Shown here in pieces: positions 1-10,386 of a stretch of 64,000 nucleotides of DNA. The stretch is from NCBI GenBank assembly GCA_025677835.1, contig JAIXMR010000069.1, forward strand, positions 1 through 64,000. The letters run 5' to 3'. Both the position numbers and the translations under genes were made by a program. Numbering within the stretch: the stretch's first letter is position 1; the number at the start of each line of letters is the position of its first letter. The notes below the pieces were generated by a model. It saw nothing but the letters and a program-made list of their open reading frames with translations. It was not told the DNA's origin and made no database searches. The stretch comes from Sporodiniella umbellata (taxonomy: Eukaryota > Mucoromycota > Mucoromycetes > Mucorales > Rhizopodaceae).

Positions 1-1158
1 TTCCTCCTGATTTTGTTACATACTTTAACGCGGTGATGTTGTTGGTATAGATTTTTATAGCGCTTCCACGAAATTTTTGGGTGTGTAATTGGAGTGTGAA
101 CAGAATTGTTCGTAGTTCTCGAAAATTGATGGATTGCAATTGTTCTTCTTCTTTCCACAGACCTACTGTGTTGGCGTGGCGTGAAGCTACGCCCCATCCT
201 GAGTTGGACGCGTCCACGTGAATAACCAAGTCTAGTGAAGTCACTTCTTTTCGTATCGGTAGGCCGTTTTTTTGTTGGCTCCACGTCTTCCACCATTGGA
301 GCTCCTGTCTGCTCTGAATTGATAGGGTGCATGATACATCCCATTTTTGAAGGTTTTGGTGTAGACTTCTCGCTAGGTCCCGTATGTGCAACAGCGCTTC
401 TCCAATAGCTGGTATCACTGATGTTATTTTCTCTAGCAAGCTGGCTATCCATCGACATGATCGTTCCGTTGAATTGTTCATTGCCTGTTTCACTTTCATG
501 GTAATCTTGGTTAGCTTTTTGTTTGGGACTGATATTTTCATTGTTTTTGAATTGAATGTAAAGCCGAGGAAATCCTGTGTTTTGCAAGGAGTTAATATAC
601 TCTTTTCTTTGTTTATTACAAAACCTAGACTCTCTAAATGCGACGTTATTGTCATGGTATGTACTGTAGCTTCCATTCTTGTCTTCCCCAAGATGCATAT
701 ATCGTCGAGGTAGTGTACTAAGCGGATTCCCTGTTTCCACATAGGTTCCATAGCATATGTCATTAGTTTGCTGAAGATTCTGGGACTTACGCTCATCCCA
801 AAAGCCAATGTATTGATAAATTTTGTCTTTGTGAAGAAATGTTAGGTATTTCCTGGTGAATTGGTGTAACCACATAAGCATCTTTGAGGTCTAATTTGCA
901 CATGTTGTCTTTCTCTTCCAATATGTCTCTGAGTGCTGGGACTCCTTCCATTTTAAAATAATAACGCTGTATGAACCGATTGATCATTTGACAGTCTAAT
1001 ATAGGTCGACGTTTGTTGGTCTCTTGTATGGTGAAAAAGTTTGAGAGGAATCCAGTATTCTGGGACGGGGATAATTCGATAATTTGAGCATTCAAAAATT
1101 TCTGGACAGCTTCTTCTACTGCAACTTGCTCGTTGTTCGTCAGGCGGATTTGTTTCAA
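1..1158 (-). pseudogene. DIRS reverse transcriptase / RNase H, frameshifted
   Basis: From 1158 downward the frame reads RT motifs: RRPILDCQMINRF, then CKLDLKDAY (first catalytic Asp). A frameshift follows near 850-870 and another near 800, after which the frame resumes with LAFGMSVSPRIF and the catalytic YLDD near 700. Toward position 1 comes an RNase H part: HVDASNSGWG (catalytic Asp) and NFRELRT (catalytic Glu), while the usual third acidic residue in YSDNTTAL reads YTNN, so Asp is replaced by Asn. At least two frameshifts plus the lost RNase H residue mean it is inactive. The gene continues past position 1. Confidence 0.8.
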
Positions 1159-1221
1159 CTTTCATGGTTTTGGTTGTTGATGAAATTGGATTTTGAAGCC
1201 ATTTTTTACTACTGAAAGTGG

Positions 1222-2190
1222 TCATGTGTGTGTTGTGATTTTCGTCCAGTTTTGATAGAAGTGTTGGAGTCTCCCCCCTGGTGCTATACCATCTGTTGGG
1301 ATGGTATAATAAGATTTGTCGCTTTTTGACTTTGTTATTGTAGGGAAGCATTGTTGTTGGGGTGGTTGTTGTTCTGGGTCGCCTTGTCTGGGCTCTGGTA
1401 ATTGTTGTGGTTTCCCCATTTGTTTTGGTGACCCGATCCAAAAAAAAAGATCCTCGCGATCCTCTTCCTCTATTTCCCCGACCTCTTCCTCATTGAAAGT
1501 CTCCCTTTCCTCGTCCTCTGTTGGGTTGATAACTATGTTGAATTAATTGTTGTTCGAAACGTGCTTGGTGATAGTTTGTGAGGAACTCTTCACTATATGC
1601 ATTTTTTGTCTTTCATTCTTCTTCAAAGGTTTCCAAATGTTTGATACTGATTGGGAAGTTGAGAGCTTTGTCTGCAAAGGCTTTTGTTTCTCGTTCTTGG
1701 CTTTTTGCTGTTGTAAGTCCAAAGACTGCCAACCGCTTACTTGTCTCGATGACTCCTCCCAGGATTCTTCTGGCCTGTTGTTGGTCTGAGGCTTTTAATA
1801 CGCCTTGTAGTTCTTCAAAGATTTCCATCGCAACTTTTGCTTGGAATCTTGTATTTTCTGTACACTTTTGTATCGAGTTAATAACAGTTGTCGTTTCTGT
1901 GAGGTATTTTTTGATATATGGCAAAACACTCTTATTGCTTTTTTTTGGAAGTAACCATTCTGTTGATTGGTATTTTCTTGTATCTTTTTTAAATTATCGA
2001 AAGTTCTCTTGAAGCTGGTGCGATGAGATACCTTCGAGTTGCGTAACGATTTCCAAAGGTATTGGTTTTTCTGAAATTCGTTTGGTTTCTCGTTCATCAT
2101 CTATTCTTTTGATAACGGATCTAATAATATTTTCGTTTTGGTTTGTATATATACTCGTTCATTGTTAGTATTGACATTTTGTTCAGTCAT
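1222..2190 (-). pseudogene. DIRS first ORF (gag-like), frameshifted
   Basis: The frame opens with ATG at 2190 (MTEQNVNTNNERVY), shifts near 2120 into a frame reading KRISEKPIPLEIV, and continues at 1924-1613 with a helical, Lys/Glu-rich block (AKVAMEIFEELQGVLKAS). Near 1290-1230 it ends in GGRLQHFYQNWTKITTH, a linker seen just upstream of RT in Mucoromycota DIRS copies. Frames change at least three times, so no intact protein is made. Assignment as gag-like rests on position and on my memory of the family, not on a conserved catalytic motif. Confidence 0.6.
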
Positions 2191-2369
2191 TAATTTTTAA
2201 GTCACGAATGCGCGGCTTTTGAAGGTATGAAGGGGAAAGGGAATTATTTTATTAGTTATCATATACATATATATTATTATTTACAAAAAAGAAAATAAAG
2301 CATGGCATTTGAGGTTTTTACCACATTGGGAGAGGATTCGCAGTCAACGAGGATTGTTGAAGAAAATTC

Positions 2370-2580
2370 GATCGACAATTTGTTGTTGTGGTTCCACAGC
2401 TTAGAATCAATTTTTCCCACTACCATTGGCGAGCTTGCTGTTTTCGTCAAAGATATTGAAAAGCTTTTTAGCTTTAAGCAAGATATTGAGTATCTTGCAC
2501 GTACATCAGAAGCCAGTCTCCACCGATCGCATGGCCTCAGAAAAGGAAAAGCCATACAACGGATGTATGCGCGAGAAAAC
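2370..2580 (+). pseudogene. Partial copy of the 3' part of the 559-aa gene next door
   Basis: Bases 2416-2576 match 4120-4280 inside the neighbouring gene at a constant offset of 1704 with only one difference that I can see. Upstream, from about 2370 to 2415, the two stay alignable but at lower identity and with one indel that shifts the frame, so the VVVVPQ-like reading is lost. Nothing corresponding to the rest of the gene is found upstream. A 124-codon frame (2302-2676) passes through this copy but does not follow the parent frame at its start, so I treat it as a fossil, not a gene. Confidence 0.7.
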
Positions 2581-2748
2581 AAAACAACTGAATCAACCAT
2601 TCCCCTGAAAATCACTGCGGAGTTGGAGCTTGTACCACATTGGCAGACGGAGCCAAGTCAAGGAGAATTGCTATAGAAACGGCCTTGTATGAAGAGTATC
2701 TCCTTTTTTGCTTATTTTCTTTCGTCCACTTCTAATTAGCTAGCAACA

Positions 2749-4428
2749 ATGAAAAAACCAGTACCTCACCGTATTTCCAAGTCGTTTGTTTTCACCAACA
2801 GCGATATTAACAAGTTGAATCTGCCCATCGTTTTCAAGTCCTTTGAAATATCAAAATGGGGTGATTTTAATGAATTGGTAAAAATTGCATCAAATCAGAA
2901 GAAGCCATTGAATGCCGAACAATCACTTCAAAAATTGAAAAGTGCCTTCAACAAAATAGAGAAAGATTATAAAAGAAACGTAAACATCGCCGCCTATTCT
3001 GGGAGAATGGCAGAATATCTTGACGATGATACAGGAAAACAAGAATACTTACTGGCTTTTCATCAAAAAGAAATGAAGATGCTTGATCAGAATGAAAGCC
3101 AGATCAAAGAAAGAGTGACTAAGAAGATGCGTATAGGATTGTATGAAGGTATCGAAAATCAACTCAGCGAGGAAACTAGATTCACGGAACAAGAGAGTGA
3201 AGCTGAAGACTGTAAAGAATCTGCCCCATACTATGTACGAATAAAAAGGGTGATTTTTGCAGATGGATCTGAATTACATGAGAAGTTTAAACAAGGCCAG
3301 AAACTGGAGCCTAAAGAACGTAATCGAATGGCTTCAGGCATTTCTGGTATTCTAGACCTCACCAATGACGACAATAAATGTCAAGCTGGACTATTCTCTG
3401 ATCATGACTGGAAGAAAATTAAAGATAAATACTTCAGTAAATACAAGGTTAATAAGACCAGTTTAGATCATAAACTAGAGAAGAAATGGAAAAGATTGTG
3501 TGAGAAATGTTTGATAAAAGACATTTTGAACGGTAGAAAGTTCTTGGATAAACTGTGTGCCTCAAAAAAAACTTCAGTATCACAGTACAGCACGTACAAG
3601 TTTTTTGAATGTATACTTGATGTAATCCAAAATTGTCAACACATATTAAATCCAAGATATCCTAAAAATATACCAGAAGGAGACTATACTTATTCCATAT
3701 GGTTGCCTTTTTTTCGAAGACTCTTCGATCACAACAAAGTCATTCGAGTCAAGCCCGGAGAAACCGTTCCTGAGGACTCCACAAGCGAAAAAAACTATAT
3801 CTATGGAGAGGAAAATCCACACACTATAGGGTTTAAAATCGATATCAGATTCATTTACGACTTTGAAGACTGCGAATTTGATATGTGCAGTTTGGAATGC
3901 TCCAAAGAAGACGCAAATGATAGTAAAATATACCAAGACCATAGCAAACTTGTCCGAGAAGGCAGAACAAATACAGCAAGTTTGTTAAATAATATCAGAA
4001 ATCCTGACGATATCCACACTTGGACTATCCAAGCTTGTGGACTTTGTCTGTATTTCTCTACTGTTGTATATGTTGACAACAATTTGTTTGTTGTGATTCC
4101 ACAGTTTAGAGTCGAATTTCCCACTACCATTGGCGAGCTTGCTGTTTTCGTCAAAGATATTGAAAAGCTTTTTAGCTTTAAGCAAGATATTGAGTATCTT
4201 GCACGTACATCAGAAGCCAGTCTCCACCGATCGCATGGCCTCAGAAAAGGAAAAGCCATACAACGAATGTATGCGCGAGAGCTTTCTTTGTCTCCGCCTC
4301 GTTTGAAAGTCGTTCCTGACACCGTCAACTGGCACACACCACCACGAAACCAAGTTTCTAAGTCTCTAATTCCAAAAAAAAATTATGATATTTACGAAGA
4401 CGATTCAGATACAGACGTTGCTCTTTAA
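2749..4428 (+). CDS. Uncharacterised 559-aa protein, probably a lineage-specific family
   Basis: A single uninterrupted frame encodes 559 residues from MKKPVPHRIS to DDSDTDVAL. No catalytic motif or known domain is recognised. The N-terminal half is charged and helical; the middle has scattered Cys (about residues 245-255 and 285-300); residues about 370-470 (FIYDFEDCEFDM ... GLCLYFSTVVYV) look like a compact beta-rich domain. Mucorales genomes carry many anonymous proteins of this general build, which is why I suspect an expanded family, but that is memory, not a search. The 3' part is duplicated upstream at 2370-2580. The lack of introns, unlike neighbouring genes, may point to a mobile or retroposed origin. 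The short C-terminal acidic tail ends just before the stop at 4426-4428. Confidence 0.6.
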   Translation: MKKPVPHRISKSFVFTNSDINKLNLPIVFKSFEISKWGDFNELVKIASNQKKPLNAEQSLQKLKSAFNKIEKDYKRNVNIAAYSGRMAEYLDDDTGKQEYLLAFHQKEMKMLDQNESQIKERVTKKMRIGLYEGIENQLSEETRFTEQESEAEDCKESAPYYVRIKRVIFADGSELHEKFKQGQKLEPKERNRMASGISGILDLTNDDNKCQAGLFSDHDWKKIKDKYFSKYKVNKTSLDHKLEKKWKRLCEKCLIKDILNGRKFLDKLCASKKTSVSQYSTYKFFECILDVIQNCQHILNPRYPKNIPEGDYTYSIWLPFFRRLFDHNKVIRVKPGETVPEDSTSEKNYIYGEENPHTIGFKIDIRFIYDFEDCEFDMCSLECSKEDANDSKIYQDHSKLVREGRTNTASLLNNIRNPDDIHTWTIQACGLCLYFSTVVYVDNNLFVVIPQFRVEFPTTIGELAVFVKDIEKLFSFKQDIEYLARTSEASLHRSHGLRKGKAIQRMYARELSLSPPRLKVVPDTVNWHTPPRNQVSKSLIPKKNYDIYEDDSDTDVAL

Positions 4429-4680
4429 AAGCAATGAATCTATTAAACTTATTTCCTCTCGTAAAACACTTTTTTCATACTTTATGATGTGAATCACCTT
4501 TTTTTGGAGCGTTGTCAAGACTGCCGCAGACGTTCTTCAAATGGTAGCTAAATTTGCGACCAAAAAACATAACGGTTAAATAAATCAAAGTGGTACATCT
4601 CTCGAGCTATATTAGAAAAGACCATCAAACTCTCTATAATAAAAAACGATTTATTTACTTTGCATTAAGAAACTCGTTAT
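4429..4680. other. Short intergenic stretch, nothing recognised
   Basis: AT-rich DNA between the 559-aa gene and the transposase fossil. No open frame of note, no inverted terminal repeat that I could define. Confidence 0.5.
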
Positions 4681-4689
4681 TTAATATTT

Positions 4690-5560
4690 TGTAGGGTAAC
4701 ATTTATTATCAGTAACAGCTTGACATCGAACAGGGACGATAGCAGTGTTATATTCAACATTCGATTTTTCTGATATTTTTTTGAGATCATGTTCCAGGTT
4801 TTTCCCACTATTGAGTGGGAAGGCTCACTTCCCAAACATCTTTCTGTTTCCTTCCAAGCGTTCTCAATGAGATTTAAATCCGGGCTATAAGCTGCCTATC
4901 CCGGAGAAAGCACAATATCGCTACCCTTCTTTCAATACGTCGTAATTCGGTTTGTATACCGGGACTGTCATCTTCTTGGAACATAGATTTCATTCATACC
5001 TTACTATAGGTCTCAGTATACCAAGGAGGAAAGTTATCTCCAAGTAATTTGATGTAAGTATGGCTTTTAAATCTTCCATCAAACGCTAGAAGAGAATCCA
5101 TTCTGCCTTGATAAAAACAACCCTATACCCATGCACTTTCTAAGGAACATCTTTACTCTGGTATAGTATGCTTGAAGTTATACTCGTCTCTTTTTCTTTT
5201 GAGTGCTCTTTTGTTTGTAGTTGTACTCTCAAATAAGCAAAATGACTCAACTGACCAAATGATGTCATTCCAATAATTAACAGCTCGAGTAAGATAATCC
5301 TTACACCAATCAACGTGTTTTTTAACGTTGTCAGGTTCTATTTTGTGCGAGCTGCAAAAAAGGGGGTGTCTTGTTCCTTAATCATTTTCATAGGTGTATT
5401 ACACGAGAGGTTAATCCCACCCCTAAGCAGAACGTCAAAAAATTCATCGAATGTGTAGAATGAATCCTCGTCTACCAGTTTTTGAATGTGGCGTACTGAT
5501 ATTTTATCGTCTCTCGTTGGTCTACTTATCTTTTTATAAGGACTAATTCAGTGACATTTT
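4690..5560 (-). mobile_element. Dead Tc1/mariner-type transposase
   Basis: On the minus strand, pieces of an IS630-Tc1-mariner transposase appear in order. Around 5520-5350 is an N-terminal part (VRHIQKLVDEDSFYTFDEFF). Around 5310-5220 comes HVDWCKDYLTRAVNYWNDI followed by WSVESF, where the canonical first catalytic Asp (FSDES-type) is Val. Around 4985-4965 is FQEDDSPG, matching the second Asp context (QDNAPxH). Around 4900-4860 is AYSPDLNLIENAWKE, the classic third-acidic-residue motif. Stops and frameshifts separate the pieces and the first Asp is lost, so it cannot transpose. Terminal inverted repeats were not identified. Confidence 0.75.
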
Positions 5561-5693
5561 TTTTTTTCAAGGACAATGACCCTAACAGTTTTGTTAGTGA
5601 CGTATATGACTCTGCTGATCACGACCGGAGTTTTTCTAGCCTTGGTTAACCAATAGATACCCGATAAACCAATAATATTTCTACTCAAATTTT

Positions 5694-8600
5694 TTATTTC
5701 ATTACTAAATTGATTTTTGTGACTGCATATATATAAAGGGGGTGATTACGACGATTTGCTTCTTTAGCGAGAAGAGCTACAGGTCGATTTGGCATAAGTA
5801 TTAGTCGAAAGTCTTGTTCTAGCCACTGACTATTGTATTTCATTGAACATGAAAGAAGCATAGGTGGTGATGGGGTGGTGGTTCACCGAACAGATTGAGC
5901 TTATATCAACTTGGTGATGCTTGTTGCCTTTTCATTGCAAAGTAATGTTTTCTTAAATCATTTGTTACTTATGTATATTTGTTAAACTTGTTTTTTTTTT
6001 TTTAGGTGTTTGCACGATATTCGCTATAGACTTTTAAAACTCCCACTTTGAACTGCTCGTATAAACCACCTTGCTTTTTAGCGAGAAGAGCTACAGGTCG
6101 ATTTGGCATAAGTATTAGTCGAAAGTCTTGTTCTAGCCACTGACTATTGCATTTCATTGAACATGAAAGAAGCATAGGTGGTGATGGGGTGGTGGTTCAC
6201 CGAACAGATTGAGCTTATATCAACTTGGTGATGCTTGTTGCCTTTTCATTGCAAAGTAATGTTTTCTTAAATCATTTGTTACTTATGTATATTTGTTAAA
6301 CTTGTTTTTTTTTTTTTAGGTGTTTGCACGATATTCGCTATAGACTTTTAAAACTCCCACTTTGAACTGCTCGTATAAACCACCTTGCTTTTTAGCGAGA
6401 AGAGCTACAGGTCGATTTGGCATAAGTATTAGTCGAAAGTCTTGTTCTAGCCACTGACTATTGCATTTCATTGAACATGAAAGAAGCATAGGTGGTGATG
6501 GGGTGGTGGTTCACCGAACAGATTGAGCTTATATCAACTTGGTGATGCTTGTTGCCTTTTCATTGCAAAGTAATGTTTTCTTAAATCATTTGTTACTTAT
6601 GTATATTTGTTAAACTTGTTTTTTTTTTTTTAGGTGTTTGCACGATATTCGCTATAGACTTTTAAAACTCCCACTTTGAACTGCTCGTATGAACCACCTT
6701 GCTTTTTAGCGAGAAGAGCTACAGGTCGATTTGGCATAAGTATTAGTCGAAAGTCTTGTTCTAGCCACTGACTATTGCATTTCATTGAACATGAAAGAAG
6801 CATAGGTGGTGATGGGGTGGTGGTTCACCGAACAGATTGAGCTTATATCAACTTGGTGATGCTTGTTGCCTTTTCATTGCAAAGTAATGTTTTCTTAAAT
6901 CATTTGTTACTTATGTATATTTGTTAAACTTGTTTTTTTTTTTTTAGGTGTTTGCACGATATTCGCTATAGACTTTTAAAACTCCCACTTTGAACTGCTC
7001 GTATAAACCACCTTGCTTTTTAGCGAGAAGAGCTACAGGTCGATTTGGCATAAGTATTAGTCGAAAGTCTTGTTCTAGCCACTGACTATTGCATTTCATT
7101 GAACATGAAAGAAGCATAGGTGGTGATGGGGTGGTGGTTCACCGAACAGATTGAGCTTATATCAACTTGGTGATGCTTGTTGCCTTTTCATTGCAAAGTA
7201 ATGTTTTCTTAAATCATTTGTTACTTATGTATATTTGTTAAACTTGTTTTTTTTTTTTTAGGTGTTTGCACGATATTCGCTATAGACTTTTAAAACTCCC
7301 ACTTTGAACTGCTCGTATGAACCACCTTGCTTTTTAGCGAGAAGAGCTACAGGTCGATTTGGCATAAGTATTAGTCGAAAGTCTTGTTCTAGCCACTGAC
7401 TATTGCATTTCATTGAACATGAAAGAAGCATAGGTGGTGATGGGGTGGTGGTTCACCGAACAGATTGAGCTTATATCAACTTGGTGATGCTTGTTGCCTT
7501 TTCATTGCAAAGTAATGTTTTCTTAAATCATTTGTTACTTATGTATATTTGTTAAACTTGTTTTTTTTTTTTTAGGTGTTTGCACGATATTCGCTATAGA
7601 CTTTTAAAACTCCCACTTTGAACTGCTCGTATGAACCACCTTGCTTTTTAGCGAGAAGAGCTACAGGTCGATTTGGCATAAGTATTAGTCGAAAGTCTTG
7701 TTCTAGCCACTGACTATTGCATTTCATTGAACATGAAAGAAGCATAGGTGGTGATGGGGTGGTGGTTCACCGAACAGATTGAGCTTATATCAACTTGGTG
7801 ATGCTTGTTGCCTTTTCATTGCAAAGTAATGTTTTCTTAAATCATTTGTTACTTATGTATATTTGTTAAACTTGTTTTTTTTTTTTTAGGTGTTTGCACG
7901 ATATTCGCTATAGACTTTTAAAACTCCCACTTTGAACTGCTCGTATAAACCACCTTGCTTTTTAGCGAGAAGAGCTACAGGTCGATTTGGCATAAGTATT
8001 AGTCGAAAGTCTTGTTCTAGCCACTGACTATTGCATTTCATTGAACATGAAAGAAGCATAGGTGGTGATGGGGTGGTGGTTCACCGAACAGATTGAGCTT
8101 ATATCAACTTGGTGATGCTTGTTGCCTTTTCATTGCAAAGTAATGTTTTCTTAAATCATTTGTTACTTATGTATATTTGTTAAACTTGTTTTTTTTTTTT
8201 TAGGTGTTTGCACGATATTCGCTATAGACTTTTAAAACTCCCACTTTGAACTGCTCGTATAAACCACCTTGCTTTTTAGCGAGAAGAGCTACAGGTCGAT
8301 TTGGCATAAGTATTAGTCGAAAGTCTTGTTCTAGCCACTGACTATTGCATTTCATTGAACATGAAAGAAGCATAGGTGGTGATGGGGTGGTGGTTCACCG
8401 AACAGATTGAGCTTATATCAACTTGGTGATGCTTGTTGCCTTTTCATTGCAAAGTAATGTTTTCTTAAATCATTTGTTACTTATGTATATTTGTTAAACT
8501 TGTTTTTTTTTTTTTAGGTGTTTGCACGATATTCGCTATAGACTTTTAAAACTCCCACTTTGAACTGCTCGTATAAACCACCTTGCTTTTTAGCGAGAAG

Positions 8601-8903
8601 AGCTACAGGTCGATTTGGCATAAGTATTAGTCGAAAGTCTTGTTCTAGCCACTGACTATTGCATTTCATTGAACATGAAAGAAGCATAGGTGGTGATGGG
8701 GTGGTGGTTCACCGAACAGATTGAGCTTATATCAACTTGGTGATGCTTGTTGCCTTTTCATTGCAAAGTAATGTTTTCTTAAATCATTTGTTACTTATGT
8801 ATATTTGTTAAACTTGTTTTTTTTTGTTAGCTTCAAGTGAAGTATGAACAAGGTGTTTATATGGTATTCGCTATAGACTTTTAAAACTCCCACTTTGAAC
8901 TGC
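5694..8903 (-). other. Repeated 45-codon open frame on the minus strand of the 314-bp array
   Basis: In each unit the minus strand shows an acceptor-like site (AATAGTCAG) followed by an open frame starting WLEQDFRLILMPNRPVALLA and ending 45 codons later at TAA. In the lowest-coordinate unit (frame from 5825) the same frame leaves the array after LLAKE and continues 20-odd codons of unique sequence to TAA at 5696-5694, which overlaps an AATAAA. At the other end (about 8977-8880) the partial unit is preceded by a hydrophobic-reading stretch but has no in-frame ATG. This could be a tandemly duplicated exon of one gene, or chance: 45 open codons is not significant alone. No donor site is certain (AAAGTGGGAG is one candidate). 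Confidence 0.3.
5767..8903. repeat. Ten-unit tandem array, 314-bp period, nearly identical units
   Basis: The landmark GCGAGAAGAGCTACAGG starts at 5767, 6081, 6395, 6709, 7023, 7337, 7651, 7965, 8279 and 8593, exactly 314 bp apart each time. Units appear over 99% identical: the first has one C-to-T change (TTGTATTTC), and the junction reads either TATAAACC or TATGAACC, in the order A A G A G G A A A from left to right. Each unit holds a T13-T14 run followed by AG. The last unit diverges near 8826-8860 with about 22 extra bases and ends at about 8903. Flanks are unrelated. Such homogeneity implies recent amplification or ongoing homogenisation; copy number may be under- or over-assembled. Confidence 0.97.
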
Positions 8904-9302
8904 ACAAACGTCCAGTGAAACGAGAATAGAAATGCAAGCAATAAAATTTTGTTCTTATTGTTTATGAATTTATACAATAAATGTTAGTTTTAAGATAGTT
9001 TGGTTTAACCTAATGTACATTTTTCTTGCTTCAACAAGACAACTTCTAGACATGAAGAAACAATCACTTTCGGCTTAGTGCCATTTATTTTTTTTTTTTT
9101 TTAAATGATTTTTATTTAGTGCCATTTATTTTTCGAAAGGGGACACTTATTTTTTTGGGTTGCGGACCTTCAGATTTTTCAAAGTGACAAAAGTTACCGC
9201 TCTCACTGTATCTGTGAAACAAACTGGGAAATTGACTAAGACTAGCTGGGGGTATAGAAAAAAGGCAGCTTTTTCTCCCTCTTTTTTTTTTTTCTTCCAA
9301 TT

Positions 9303-10369
9303 ATGTCAAAAATATTATTTGTTGGTTGTATTCAATTCGCAAAAGACGTTTTGAAGGATATTCTAAAGAAACATCACGTTGAATATTATACCTCCAAATC
9401 ACGTCAGGCATTCATTGAAGACTGCGGCGAAAAATACAAGGACGTGTCTGTTATTTATATTTCACCCGAGACACGCGCTGTAGTGGGGGCTTTCGATGCC
9501 GAGTTGGTTTCCTGCCTTCCTAAAGCTCTGAAGCATATAGTCTATATAGGTGCTGGGTACGATATGATTGATGTATCTGCTTGCGAACAGCGTAGTGTAT
9601 ATGTTTCTCATACACCCTCTGCTGTAGACGATGCCACCGCAGATATTGCAGTATACTTAATCTTAGCTTGTTGTCGTAACACCATTGCCGGTAGTGATAA
9701 TGTTCGAGCAGGGAGGTTTAGAAACGGTGTACCAATGGGTACTGATGTTCAAGGAAAGATTTTGGGTATTCTAGGCGCAGGAGGTATTGGGAGAACTTTG
9801 GCTTACCGCATGGCTGGGTTCAATCTTAAGAAAATTCAGTACCATAATAGATCCCGCCTTTCGGAAGAAGGTAAAGATATGTCGTGATTATACCAAAAAA
9901 AAAAGGTTAATTTTTTCTTTTTACCCATAAAACAGTTGAAAAAAAATACAATTTGGTTTATGTCGACTTTGAAACTTTTTTGGCTACTTCTGATATTATT
10001 TCAGTCCACTGCCCTCATACACCTGAAACCACGCATTTATTGAACTACAAAGAGTTCATGCAGATGAAAGACGGTGTTATTATTATTAATACAGCACGCG
10101 GAAAAATTATTAATGAAACTGCCCTTGTCAAGGGCTTAGAGAGTGGCCAAGTACTCTCTGCAGGGTTGGATGTCTTTGAAGAAGAGCCCAAAATACACCC
10201 TGGGTTACTTTCTCACCCTCGGTCTGTAATTCTTCCCCATATGGGTACCTTTACAAATGAAACTCAATATAGCATGGAAAAACTTGCCCTGGACAATCTT
10301 TTGGAGTCTGTTGAAAACAATTCGCTTTTAACGCCTGTTCCTGAACATCGTAAATATTTTAATAAATGA
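9303..10369 (+). CDS. D-isomer-specific 2-hydroxyacid dehydrogenase (glyoxylate/hydroxypyruvate reductase type)
   Basis: Two exons, 9303-9870 and 9936-10369, joined by a 65-nt GT-AG intron, give 333 residues, the usual family length. The enzyme reduces a 2-oxo acid (glyoxylate or hydroxypyruvate in the closest types) with NAD(P)H in the cytosol or mitochondrion. The Rossmann motif GILGAGGIGRT lies near residue 158; the catalytic trio is visible as Arg in INTARGKI, Glu in EEEPKIHP and His in ILPHMGTF. The N-terminal catalytic domain begins without an evident targeting peptide. The ATG at 9303 gives a full-length start (MSKILFVG). AATAAA overlaps the stop codon (AAT AAA TGA). It converges on the aminopeptidase gene with 17 bp between stop codons. 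Substrate specificity cannot be read from sequence. Confidence 0.93.
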
Positions 10370-10386
10370 TTTTCTTTTTGTTGAAT

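Larger units (their letters stand above)
1..2190 (-). mobile_element. Degenerate DIRS-type retrotransposon, cut by the window edge
   Basis: Read on the minus strand, a gag-like first frame (about 2190 to 1222) is followed by a reverse transcriptase and RNase H region (about 1158 to 1). The order and motifs fit DIRS elements, tyrosine-recombinase retrotransposons common in Mucoromycota. The recombinase and methyltransferase parts expected next lie outside the window or are lost. Several frameshifts break both frames, so this copy is not autonomous. No terminal repeats can be defined because one end is missing. DIRS is preferred over Ty3 because of the linker between gag and RT (GGRLQHFYQNW) and the RT context; a search would settle it. 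Confidence 0.8.

Noticed and set aside
5727..8903. The array as a CRISPR array
   Set aside because: Units are 314 bp and entirely repeated, with no short repeat/unique spacer pattern, in a eukaryotic context.
8795..8977. 60-codon minus frame that looks like a signal peptide followed by repeat sequence
   Set aside because: It opens with TTG, has an in-frame stop just upstream and no ATG; the hydrophobic part may be the pyrimidine tract of an acceptor. Kept only as part of the exon-duplication hypothesis.
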